NCBI GenBank assembly: GCA_937864895.1
Contig: CALMDF010000077.1
Location: 1-10,482 of the forward strand
Origin: an uncultured Holophagales bacterium
Lineage (GTDB): Bacteria; Acidobacteriota; Thermoanaerobaculia; UBA5066
Reading direction: 5' to 3'
Length of the DNA: 10,482 bases
The notes under the pieces are model-generated. The model worked only from the letters and a program-made list of their open reading frames with translations, ran no database searches and had not been told where the DNA came from. Position 1 is the stretch's first letter. Each line of letters begins with the position of its first letter. A program made the position numbers and the translations under genes. Below are positions 1 through 6,426 of this stretch, piece after piece.

Positions 1-2315
1 TCCTCGGCCTCACGCTCGAGGAGGCGTTCCCCTCCCTCGCCGGGACGCATCTCCCCGGGGCCTACCGCCGTGTCGCGGCGGAAGGGGTCCCGTGGAGGAG
101 CGAGGAGGTCGTCTACGCCGACGGCCGCATCTCGGGGGCCTTCCTCGTCCAGGCGTTCCAGACGGCGCCTGGCGAGATGGCCGCGACGTTCCTCGACATC
201 ACGGCCCGGCGGCGTGCCGAGGACGCCCTGCGCGAGCGCGAGTCCCACCTCGAGAGGCTCAACCGGATCCTGAGGACCGCGGCGCGCATCCGCGAGATCG
301 CCGCCACCGGCCAGGAGGCGGGCGAGCTTTTCGGCCGCGTCTGCGCGGCGCTCGTCGAGGAGCGCAGCTACGTCTTCGCCTGGATCGGCGTCCTGGACGA
401 GTCCGGAGGCGAGGTCCGGCTCGCGGGCGCCTCCGGGCCCTGCGACCCGGACCTCTACCGGATCGACCTGAGGACTCTCCACGGCGGGATGGGGTGCGGG
501 AGGGCTGCTTTCCTCCGTGGGACGGCGGTCCTGGCCGAAACTGGTACGGGCGATTCGCTCTGTCGCGAGTGCCCGATGGAAGGAAGCGACCCCGGGCGGT
601 CCGCGCTCGCGATGCCGCTCTGGCGCGGAGACCGGGCGCTCGGCGTCCTCGTCGTCCACGCTCCCGACGACGGCGTCTTCGGCGTCGAGGAGACCGGGCT
701 CGTCGCCGACCTCGCGGACGCCCTCGCGGCGGCCATCGAGAGGCTCGAAACCGAGGCCCAGCGTGCCGAGATTCGCGGCGAACGGGCCTTCCGGGCGGAC
801 GTGGCCTCGGCGGCGCTCGGGGAGGAAGGCCTTCCGTCGCTCCTCGGGGCGCTCGCGGAGGCGGCCGGAAAGCGCCTCCGTCCGGCGGGGGCCCTCGTCG
901 CCCTCTGGGACGAGGACCGGGGACGGGTCGCGCTCGTCAGCGGACGGGGGAGCCTCGCGGCGATCGAGCCGGGCGACGCGGGCCTCGGGGAGGTGGCCCG
1001 GTCCCTTCTCGCGCCCGCGGGAGGCGGGGGAGAGGCGAAGGGAGGCCTTCGCTGCCGTCTCGGGGACCGGGACGACGTCTGGGCCTGGCCCCTTCGGGAC
1101 GGGCCGCACCTCGTGGGAATCCTCGCGGTGGAGTGGGACACGGCGGCTTCCGGACCTTCCCCGGCGACCGCGACCGCGGCCGCGGCCGACGCCGCCGGCC
1201 CGTTGTCCCTCGTCCTCGCCAAGACCCTCCTTTACGAGGCGAATCGCGAGCGCGTGGCGACCCTCCTCGCGCTCCACGAGACGGGCGTCGACCTCGGCTC
1301 GAGCCGCGAGCGGGACTCCCTCCTCCGCGCCATCGTCGAGCGGGCCCAGGGCCTGGTCCAGGGGACGAGGGCCGGCCTCTACCTGCGGACGGAGGAAGGG
1401 AAGTTCCTCCTGGCCCTCGCGAACGGCTCCCTCGCGCGCTTCACGGGAACGCTTCTCGCCCCGGGCGAAGGCGTCGCGGGAACCGTCGGCGTCACGCGCG
1501 AGCCGCTCCTCGTCCTCGACTACCGGACGTGGCCCGGGCGATCGCCGGTCTACTCGGGCGAGGGAATCGGGGCCGTCATCGGCGTGCCGATCCTCTGGCG
1601 GGGCGAGGTTCTCGGCAGCCTCTTCGTGAACCACGACGAGGCCGGCCGGTTCGGCGCCGCCGACGTGGAGACCGTCCGCCTCTTCGCCGAGCAGGCGGCG
1701 GTCGCCATCGCGAACGCACGCCTCATCCGCGACCTCGAGGAGGCGGCGGAGGAGGTCTCGAGCGCCTACGACGCGACGCTCGAAGGGTGGGTGAGGGCCC
1801 TCGACCTGCGCGACAAGGAGACGGAGGGGCACACGCAGAGGGTCGTGCAGAGGACGGTCGACCTCGCCCGGCGCGCCGGGATGGCCGAGGAGGCGCTCGT
1901 CCACGTCCGGCGCGGCGCCCTCCTCCACGACATCGGGAAGGTGGGCATCCCCGACCGCATCCTTCAGAAGCCGGGTCCGCTCACGGAGGACGAGTGGGCG
2001 GTGATGCGGCTCCACCCCACGTACGCCCACGACATGCTGTCGGGCATCGGCTTCCTGCGTCCGGCGCTCGACATCCCCTGGGCGCACCACGAGAAGTGGG
2101 ACGGGACGGGCTACCCGCGCGGCCTGAGCGGAGAGGCGATCCCGCTCGCGGCGCGCGTCTTCTCCGTGGTCGACATCTGGGACGCGCTCCGCTCCGACCG
2201 GCCCTACAGGAAGTCCGTCCCGGCCGCAGAGGTTCGGGCCTACCTTCGCGGGATCGCGGGGTCGCACCTCGACGCCCGGCTCGTGGACCTTTTCCTCGCG
2301 ACCGGTCCCGGGTGA
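1..2315 (+). CDS. PAS-GAF-GAF-GAF-HD-GYP cyclic di-GMP phosphodiesterase (5' end outside window)
   Basis: Predicted cytoplasmic or membrane-linked sensor that hydrolyses cyclic di-GMP. The reading frame is open from base 3 with no start needed, so the gene begins upstream; an internal ATG at 177 lies within a PAS domain and is not the real start. The first 65 or so codons carry the end of a PAS fold, closing with ATFLDITARRRAEDAL, the usual PAS exit helix. A GAF-like domain follows at about 255-750 (with cysteines in GMGCG and LCREC), a more degenerate GAF-like region at about 780-1240 with an Ala-rich stretch, and a clear GAF at about 1260-1740. A helical linker leads to the HD-GYP domain (about 1770-2300): the metal-binding HD in HDIGK at 1926-1940, HHEKWDGTGYP at 2085-2117, and VVDIWDAL plus RPYRKS near the end. 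All the signature residues I can identify are present, so activity is likely. No GGDEF domain is seen in the visible part. The ligands of the PAS and GAF domains cannot be told from sequence. Confidence 0.93.
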   Translation, partial: LGLTLEEAFPSLAGTHLPGAYRRVAAEGVPWRSEEVVYADGRISGAFLVQAFQTAPGEMAATFLDITARRRAEDALRERESHLERLNRILRTAARIREIAATGQEAGELFGRVCAALVEERSYVFAWIGVLDESGGEVRLAGASGPCDPDLYRIDLRTLHGGMGCGRAAFLRGTAVLAETGTGDSLCRECPMEGSDPGRSALAMPLWRGDRALGVLVVHAPDDGVFGVEETGLVADLADALAAAIERLETEAQRAEIRGERAFRADVASAALGEEGLPSLLGALAEAAGKRLRPAGALVALWDEDRGRVALVSGRGSLAAIEPGDAGLGEVARSLLAPAGGGGEAKGGLRCRLGDRDDVWAWPLRDGPHLVGILAVEWDTAASGPSPATATAAAADAAGPLSLVLAKTLLYEANRERVATLLALHETGVDLGSSRERDSLLRAIVERAQGLVQGTRAGLYLRTEEGKFLLALANGSLARFTGTLLAPGEGVAGTVGVTREPLLVLDYRTWPGRSPVYSGEGIGAVIGVPILWRGEVLGSLFVNHDEAGRFGAADVETVRLFAEQAAVAIANARLIRDLEEAAEEVSSAYDATLEGWVRALDLRDKETEGHTQRVVQRTVDLARRAGMAEEALVHVRRGALLHDIGKVGIPDRILQKPGPLTEDEWAVMRLHPTYAHDMLSGIGFLRPALDIPWAHHEKWDGTGYPRGLSGEAIPLAARVFSVVDIWDALRSDRPYRKSVPAAEVRAYLRGIAGSHLDARLVDLFLATGPG

Positions 2316-2323
2316 GGCGGGAA

Positions 2324-2349
2324 GGCCCGGCGTCCCCCGACGCCGGGCC
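2324..2349. terminator. GC-rich hairpin between convergent genes, possible bidirectional terminator
   Basis: A perfect 11-bp inverted repeat (GGCCCGGCGTC and GACGCCGGGCC) with a CCCC loop fills the gap between the HD-GYP stop codon (2313-2315) and the stop of the oppositely transcribed peroxidase gene (2357). The position and symmetry suit a terminator serving both strands. Neither side is followed by a real T-run, so it is not a canonical intrinsic terminator; it may instead act as a transcript 3'-end stabiliser or work together with Rho. Confidence 0.6.
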
Positions 2350-2356
2350 GGGCGGG

Positions 2357-2914
2357 TCAGCCCTTCTTCGGGAGGACGCCCTCGAGCTTCTTCGTCACCT
2401 CTTCGGCCATCGGGTCGACTCTCGTGCCGAAGCGCGCAACAACCTTCCCGGCCGGATCGACGAGGAACTTGTTGAAGTTCCAGCTGATGTCTCCCTCCAG
2501 GCCGGGACGGGTCGTGAGGTACGCGTAGAGCGGGTGGATGTCGTCGCCCTTCACCGAGATCTTCTCGAAGAGGGGGAACGTCGTCCTGAATTTGGTGGTG
2601 CAGAAAGCCTTGATCTCCTCGTTCGTCCCCGGCTCCTGCCCCATGAAGTCATTGGCGGGGAACGCGAGCACCTCGAAGCCCCGGTCCCGGTACTTCTGGT
2701 AGAGCTGCTCCATCGGGGCGTACTGCTTCGTGTAGCCGCATCTGCTGGCGGTGTTCACGATGAGGAGCGCCTTGCCTCGGTAGTCGGCGAGCTTTCTTGG
2801 GACGCCGTCGATCGTCTTCATCGTGAAAGCGTGGACCCCCGTGTCCTGCGCCGGGGCCGGTGCCGCGATCCCGAGGGCGGCCGCGGCCGCCAGGGCCTTC
2901 CAGAGCTTCGTCAT
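2357..2914 (-). CDS. Exported glutathione peroxidase family protein (Cys type, thioredoxin-dependent likely)
   Basis: Predicted thiol peroxidase that reduces hydrogen peroxide or lipid hydroperoxides. The 185-residue product starts with a hydrophobic signal peptide (about residues 1-22, ending APAPAQ), so it should act outside the cytoplasm, probably in the periplasm. The thioredoxin-fold glutathione peroxidase signatures are all present: NTASRCGYT with peroxidatic Cys59, [12 protein letters not shown] with Gln93, and ISWNFNKF with Trp145 and Asn146, giving the Cys-Gln-Trp-Asn catalytic tetrad. Cysteine replaces selenocysteine. Cys105 (FCTTKF) lies about 46 residues after Cys59, where the resolving cysteine sits in 2-Cys family members, which suggests reduction by a thioredoxin-like partner rather than glutathione (inference). 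The start ATG is preceded by GGAGGT (2921-2926) at a 6-nt spacing. It lies 47 bp downstream of the proline-rich protein gene on the same strand and may share its transcript. BtuE-like is the nearest named relative, but the family assignment is firmer than the symbol. Confidence 0.95.
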   Translation of the reverse strand: MTKLWKALAAAAALGIAAPAPAQDTGVHAFTMKTIDGVPRKLADYRGKALLIVNTASRCGYTKQYAPMEQLYQKYRDRGFEVLAFPANDFMGQEPGTNEEIKAFCTTKFRTTFPLFEKISVKGDDIHPLYAYLTTRPGLEGDISWNFNKFLVDPAGKVVARFGTRVDPMAEEVTKKLEGVLPKKG

Positions 2915-2961
2915 CCGAGGACCTCCGTCCCGTCTCTACGCCGCCGGGGCAGGGGGGGATC

Positions 2962-3375
2962 TCAGCGTTTCGGATCGACCGGCGGAAGGATGACCGTGCG
3001 GTCTCCTTCCCGGCCCGGGATCGTCTTCAAGGGCGCCGTCACCGAGGTCGCCTCGCCGGCCGGGGGCCTCACCGGGGGAGGCGCCGGGACGACCGGAGGC
3101 GCCGGGGGCGGCGGCGCGACCGGCCCGGGTGCGTCGGGGGGGGGAGCGGGGATGGGAATCGTCAGCGACGGGCCGCCGCGCTCGGGGAACGGCATCGGCT
3201 GCGAGCCCGAGCTCTCGAGGCGCTTGCCGCCTTTCATGAGCCTCAGGGTCTTGAAGCGGTCCTCGTCGACGAGGCCGTTCATCGGGTATTCCTGCCGGGA
3301 AGCCAGGATCTCGACGGCGTCGAGGGGAGAGAGGCCGAGCTCCAGCGCGGCGTCACCGATCCATTTCACAGCCAT
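2962..3375 (-). CDS. Small protein with helical N-terminal domain and proline-rich C-terminal tail, function unknown
   Basis: A 137-residue protein that I do not recognise. Residues 1-50 look like a compact helical domain; the pattern [19 protein letters not shown] followed by a second helical stretch recalls the short helical N-terminal domain of initiation factor IF-2 or a helix-turn-helix, but the match is only by eye. Residues 60-106 are a low-complexity Pro/Ala-rich segment (runs such as [15 protein letters not shown]), expected to be disordered or extended. The tail (about 110-137) is short and polar. There is no signal peptide or membrane segment, so it should be cytoplasmic. A strong GGAGG lies 5-6 nt before the ATG. 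It starts 12 bp after the stop of the coiled-coil gene, so the two are almost certainly co-transcribed and may be partners. The proline-rich part could be a docking linker (inference). Confidence 0.8.
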   Translation of the reverse strand: MAVKWIGDAALELGLSPLDAVEILASRQEYPMNGLVDEDRFKTLRLMKGGKRLESSGSQPMPFPERGGPSLTIPIPAPPPDAPGPVAPPPPAPPVVPAPPPVRPPAGEATSVTAPLKTIPGREGDRTVILPPVDPKR

Positions 3376-3387
3376 GGCAGCCTCCGG

Positions 3388-4311
3388 TCAGAAGCGGCGG
3401 GAATCGCCGCCGCGGGGAAAGACCGCCGAGGCGATCTCGGGCTCGAGGAAGACGCCGTTCAGCTCGCACGGGACGCCGGCCGCCGAAGCGGCCTTCTTCA
3501 GCCCGTCCTCCACGGCGAGGAAGAGGTCGAGCGCCGCCTCGTCCGCAGCGCGGGAGCCGGCCGCCTGCTCGTAGACGACGACCCCTTCCTCCCGGCGGGG
3601 CTTCGGGACGCCCGGGCCGATCTTCTCGACGACGGAGGCGTACGAGCCGTAGAAGAGAAGCGCGGCGAGGTCGTGCGCGCCGGACGGCTCCGCCTCGTCG
3701 GGGAGCCCGACGGCCACGATGGCGCTCGGCTCCCCGTCCTCGAGGACGGAGTACACCAGGGTCGCCTTGAAGACCTCGTCCGGGACGGGCGGCGGCGCGA
3801 CGAGCGGGCCGATCCGGGCCATCAGGTCCTGCCGTTCCTTCTGCAGGGCCTTGCGGGCGGCGTCGGGAATCGGCGTCCCGGTGTCCTTCAGGAACGCCTC
3901 GATCTGGAAGAAGTTGTCCATCATCCTGCCGGTATCGGCCTGGGCGAGGAGGCGCGCCCTCTCGGTCTCGAACTCCGACCTCAGCCGCCGGAAGTCCTCG
4001 GCGATCCGGTGGCCGTCGGCGCGGTCGTGCCCGAGGCTGGACCTCACCGCTTCGACCTTCCGCTCGTGAGCCTCGCGGTCGTGCTCGTCGCGCCGGGACT
4101 CGAGGTCGAGGAGCTGCTCCTCCGTCCGGGCCACGTCCTCGGCGAGACGGCGGAGCGCCTCCTCGAGCATCCCGATCTCGTCGCGCTTGCGCTTGCCCTC
4201 CGCACCGAGCTCCTCGATCTGGAGCCGGCGCGCGTGCGCCTCCCTGCGGAGCGCCTGGTGGGCGGCGCGCCGGTCGGCGTCGATCCGGAGGAAATCCTTC
4301 AGAAGGCCCAT
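3388..4311 (-). CDS. Coiled-coil protein with C-terminal alpha/beta-like domain, function unknown
   Basis: A 307-residue protein that I cannot assign to a family. Residues about 10-125 are highly charged, rich in Arg, Glu, Leu and Ala, with heptad-like spacing (for example [23 protein letters not shown]), and should form one long or hairpin coiled coil. Residues about 126-170 are a further helical stretch ([22 protein letters not shown]). A Pro-rich joint ([10 protein letters not shown]) leads into residues 180-300, which alternate predicted strands ([27 protein letters not shown]) and helices, suggesting a globular domain. No signal peptide or membrane segment is seen. Start choice: GTG at 4312-4314 and ATG at 4309-4311 are adjacent; GAGGAG upstream is about 7 nt from the ATG and only 4 from the GTG, so the ATG is preferred. 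It heads a minus-strand group with the proline-rich protein 12 bp downstream and is divergent from the ferredoxin gene. Confidence 0.85.
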   Translation of the reverse strand: MGLLKDFLRIDADRRAAHQALRREAHARRLQIEELGAEGKRKRDEIGMLEEALRRLAEDVARTEEQLLDLESRRDEHDREAHERKVEAVRSSLGHDRADGHRIAEDFRRLRSEFETERARLLAQADTGRMMDNFFQIEAFLKDTGTPIPDAARKALQKERQDLMARIGPLVAPPPVPDEVFKATLVYSVLEDGEPSAIVAVGLPDEAEPSGAHDLAALLFYGSYASVVEKIGPGVPKPRREEGVVVYEQAAGSRAADEAALDLFLAVEDGLKKAASAAGVPCELNGVFLEPEIASAVFPRGGDSRRF

Positions 4312-4359
4312 CACGTCGCTCCTCGATTCCCGAGCCTCGGGGCCGCTTTCTGGGCGAAG

Positions 4360-4365
4360 TCTATA
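4360..4365 (-). promoter_or_regulatory. Candidate -10 element for the coiled-coil gene group
   Basis: TATAGA on the minus strand sits in the 129-bp divergent gap (4312-4440), about 50 bp upstream of the coiled-coil gene start, and is one of the few AT-rich hexamers in this GC-rich gap. No convincing -35 hexamer is seen 16-18 bp away, so the call rests on position and the -10 likeness only. Confidence 0.3.
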
Positions 4366-4411
4366 CCGCGCTCGCGCCGGCTCCGGGGTCGGCCGGGAGG
4401 GGGACCTTCGC

Positions 4412-4417
4412 TACACT
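4412..4417 (+). promoter_or_regulatory. Candidate -10 element for the ferredoxin gene
   Basis: TACACT lies 23 bp before the ferredoxin ATG. A transcript starting about 7 bp further on would have a short leader that still includes the ribosome-binding sequence GAGGA at 4429-4433 (7 nt before the ATG). No good -35 match is visible. Confidence 0.35.
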
Positions 4418-4440
4418 CGACGCGGTTCGAGGATCGAGAG

Positions 4441-4833
4441 ATGGACGAAAAAGCCGCCACCGAAGCCGACCGGATCGCCCGGAAGATCGAGAAGATCGGG
4501 GTCGCCGCGTCGCGCCGGCACGTCTTCCTCTGCGCGGATCGCGAGAACCCGAAGTGCTCGGACGCCGAGCGCGCGCTCGCGGCCTGGAACCACCTCAAGG
4601 ACGGCCTTCGGCGGCGGGGGCTCTCCGAGAAGGGGGGCGTCCTCAGGACACGCGTCGCCTGCCTGAGGGTCTGCGAGGGGGGGCCGATCGCCGTCGTCTA
4701 CCCCGAGGGGGTCTGGTACCGCGCGTGCGACCCGCCCGTCCTCGACCGGATCATGGACGAGCACCTCGTCGGCGGACGGCCCGTCGAGGAGTTCGTCATC
4801 GCGCGGCACCGGCTCCCGGAAGAGGAAGGCTGA
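4441..4833 (+). CDS. Thioredoxin-like [2Fe-2S] ferredoxin
   Basis: A 130-residue soluble electron carrier of the stand-alone thioredoxin-like [2Fe-2S] ferredoxin family (related in fold to the NuoE subunit of complex I and Shethna-type ferredoxins). Evidence is the signature [13 protein letters not shown] (Cys31 and Cys39), then [12 protein letters not shown] (Cys74 and Cys78) and the diagnostic [11 protein letters not shown] directly after. These four cysteines are the expected cluster ligands; a fifth, Cys96, is extra. The N-terminal 25 residues are charged and helical and the C-terminus is acidic. There is no export signal. The start ATG has GAGGA upstream, and the longer frame running in from the left lacks coding character. 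It is transcribed alone, divergent from the coiled-coil group and convergent with the MiaE-like gene, whose stop lies 34 bp away. Its redox partner is unknown. Confidence 0.93.
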   Translation: MDEKAATEADRIARKIEKIGVAASRRHVFLCADRENPKCSDAERALAAWNHLKDGLRRRGLSEKGGVLRTRVACLRVCEGGPIAVVYPEGVWYRACDPPVLDRIMDEHLVGGRPVEEFVIARHRLPEEEG

Positions 4834-4850
4834 CCGGGGCGCGTCCCCGG
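4834..4850. terminator. Weak hairpin between convergent ferredoxin and MiaE-like genes
   Basis: A 6-bp inverted repeat (CCGGGG and CCCCGG, 5-nt loop CGCGT) begins directly after the ferredoxin stop codon. It lacks a T-run and such short GC stems occur by chance in this composition, so the terminator role is a guess from its place between convergent genes. Confidence 0.3.
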
Positions 4851-4867
4851 CGAGACGAGAACCCGGC

Positions 4868-5458
4868 TCACGCCGGCGAGTGGACGGCGACGGGCCCGGT
4901 GGCGGGGCCTGCGATCGCCCGGGCCTCCACGACGAGGAGCTCGGCGAGGCGCGCCGCCACCGCGTCCTTTCCGGCGTGCCGTTCGGCCAGGTCGAGGTAC
5001 GCCGGGCCGTGCCTCTCCTCGGCATCGGCGAGCTCGGTGTAGAGCCGCGCGAGGCGGGGCTCGCCGGAAAGGTGCTGGACGAGGACGAGGAAACGCTCGT
5101 GGCTGCGCACCTCGACGAGGGCGCCCGCGAGAAGGAGGTCGAGCCCCTGCTCGGGCTCGCGCCCGGGGCGGCAGGCGGCCCGGAGCACGGAGACGTAGGG
5201 GTTCGCGCGGCGGGTGTGCGGCTTCGCGCCGAGCCTCCGCGCCTCGCGGGTCGCCTTGCGGAAGTGGCGCAGCTCCTCGGCCGCCAGGGCGGAAAGCCTG
5301 TCGACGAGGAGGGAGTCGCCCGGGTAGCGGCCCACGAGGGCGAGCGCGAAAACGGCGGCCTGCAGCTCGCAGGCGGCGTGGTCCGCGACGAGCTCGGGGA
5401 GGCGCGAGGCGGCCCGTTCTCCCCAGGCGGACGGGGTGCGGGTGAGGAGCTCGATCAC
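4868..5458 (-). CDS. miaE: MiaE-like tRNA-(ms2io6A)-hydroxylase, ferritin-like diiron protein
   Basis: Predicted to hydroxylate the isopentenyl side chain of ms2i6A at position 37 of tRNAs reading UNN codons, using oxygen and a non-haem diiron centre. The 196-residue product is all-helical and carries the two ferritin-like half-sites in order: Glu31 (CELQAA), Glu62 and His65 (EELRHF), Glu116 (ALVEVRS, followed by ERF), Glu147 and His150 (EERH). The spacing and the context phrases DHAACELQAA, AAEELRHF and GALVEVRSHERF match MiaE proteins well, and the length matches the shorter members. The GTG start at 5456-5458 overlaps the stop of the membrane-protein gene by 4 bases (GTGA); the frame stays open further upstream, but that extension is antisense-like Arg/Pro-rich sequence inside the upstream gene. 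The last ten or so residues (after AIAGPA) are probably a flexible tail. Its substrate requires MiaA and MiaB, not encoded here. The electron donor is not known; see the neighbouring ferredoxin. Confidence 0.88.
   Translation of the reverse strand: MIELLTRTPSAWGERAASRLPELVADHAACELQAAVFALALVGRYPGDSLLVDRLSALAAEELRHFRKATREARRLGAKPHTRRANPYVSVLRAACRPGREPEQGLDLLLAGALVEVRSHERFLVLVQHLSGEPRLARLYTELADAEERHGPAYLDLAERHAGKDAVAARLAELLVVEARAIAGPATGPVAVHSPA
5455..5458 (-). other. GTGA start/stop overlap, membrane-protein gene to miaE-like gene
   Basis: On the minus strand the bases GTGA hold both the TGA stop of the membrane-protein gene and the GTG start of the MiaE-like gene. No clear Shine-Dalgarno sequence precedes this GTG, so translation is probably coupled to the upstream gene. 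Confidence 0.8.
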
Positions 5459-6426
5459 GACTCGATCTTCGCAGGTGCCGGGCGTCCCGCCTCGCGCGCG
5501 CCCTTCATCCAGGCGGTCGCCGCCCCGAGGTGGGCCGTCCGGGAGAGGAGGCGGAAGAGGACGACGGCCTGCTGGCCGGCGACGAGGAGCGCGAGGAGCC
5601 GTGGGTCGCCCCCGCTCCAGGACGGGGCGAAGAGGAGCCAGAGGACGAGAGGGAAGAGGGCCGTGAAGCCGAACGCGATCTCGAGGAGGAGCGCCCGGAC
5701 GGGACGGCCGAGGACGAAGCCGAGGCCGGAGGCCAGGGCGAGGAAGGGGTTCGCGGTCCTGGCCAGGCCGAGGGCGGCGCGCGACTGCGCCACGACGGCG
5801 CGCACGGCGCTCGTCGCGAAGAGGAACGCAATGAGGCGGAGGAGCGACAGGAGAGTCCGCTCCCAGTCCCAGCGGAGGTCGGGAGAGAGCGTCGCCTCGC
5901 GGGGAAGCTCGACGAAGAGGGCGAACGCCCCGAGGACTCCGGCGAGGCCGAGGACGCCGATGACGAGGGAGGGAAGGCCGAGCCGGACGACGTCGGTGAA
6001 GAACGCCGCGAGGCTTCCCCGGTCTCGTTCCGCGGCGAAGCGCCCCGCGAAGCCCCCGGCGAGAAGGGACGAGAGGACGGCGTGGAGGAGCCCCGCGGCG
6101 AGAAGGCCCGCGAGAGGGCCGGAGAGGCGGGGGAGCTCGGCGAGGGGGAGGACTCCCTGCTCGAGCCTCTCGAGCCGGGCGCGGTCGCCGAGGAGGCCGG
6201 GCTCGGACCGCAGGAGGTGGGCGCCGAGGACGAGGTCCCACCCTTTCGCGAGGCCCTCCGCGGCGGGCCTATCGTCGAGGAGGTCGTGGAGGCGGGACGC
6301 GAGGGGGGCCGTGACGACGAGGGCGAGCGAGGCGTTCAGGAGGAGGGCGAGGAGGAGAGCTTTCCACGTCGTCGCCGCGGCCACGAGGCCGCGCGCCCAG
6401 AGGAAGGGGAGGGCGCTCCCCTTCAC
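5455..6426 (-). CDS. Polytopic membrane protein of unknown function, coupled to M1 peptidase gene
   Basis: A 323-residue integral membrane protein that I cannot place in a named family. Hydrophobic segments lie at about residues 15-43, 103-127, 148-173, 193-213, 228-267 (long enough for two passes) and 276-296, giving roughly six or seven helices. A hydrophilic loop of about 60 residues (44-100, rich in Leu, Arg, Asp and Glu) follows the first helix. No transporter, kinase or protease motif is visible. The GTG start at 6424-6426 overlaps the TGA of the M1 gene by 4 bases, with GGGAG (plus-strand positions 6434-6438) 7 nt upstream. The same frame is open upstream to 8292, but that stretch is an alternate frame of the M1 gene. 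Given the coupling, it may be a membrane partner of the M1 peptidase (inference). Confidence 0.82.
   Translation of the reverse strand: MKGSALPFLWARGLVAAATTWKALLLALLLNASLALVVTAPLASRLHDLLDDRPAAEGLAKGWDLVLGAHLLRSEPGLLGDRARLERLEQGVLPLAELPRLSGPLAGLLAAGLLHAVLSSLLAGGFAGRFAAERDRGSLAAFFTDVVRLGLPSLVIGVLGLAGVLGAFALFVELPREATLSPDLRWDWERTLLSLLRLIAFLFATSAVRAVVAQSRAALGLARTANPFLALASGLGFVLGRPVRALLLEIAFGFTALFPLVLWLLFAPSWSGGDPRLLALLVAGQQAVVLFRLLSRTAHLGAATAWMKGAREAGRPAPAKIES
6423..6426 (-). other. GTGA start/stop overlap, M1 peptidase gene to membrane-protein gene
   Basis: GTGA on the minus strand contains the TGA stop of the M1 gene and the GTG start of the next gene, the same arrangement as at 5455-5458. A GGGAG 7 nt upstream lies inside the M1 coding end. 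This implies one operon with coupled translation. Confidence 0.85.

Noticed and set aside
3080..3195. G/C-rich repetitive-looking stretch suggestive of a tandem repeat
   Set aside because: It is the coding region for the Pro/Ala-rich tail of the minus-strand protein; the periodicity comes from proline codons, with no exact DNA repeat unit.
92..3574. Very long plus-strand open frame (1160 codons) over the HD-GYP gene and into the minus-strand genes
   Set aside because: Its translation is Arg/Gly/Pro-rich without any domain, it crosses two genes with clear family motifs on both strands, and such stop-free shadow frames are expected at this GC content.
4312..4314. GTG as start of the coiled-coil gene
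   Set aside because: The ATG immediately after it has the better spacing to the upstream GAGGAG; the difference is one residue and cannot be settled by sequence alone.
4868..6241. Reading the MiaE-like protein as 457 residues
   Set aside because: The extra N-terminal part lies in an alternate frame of the membrane-protein gene and is Arg/Pro-rich; homology to MiaE begins right after the GTG at 5458.
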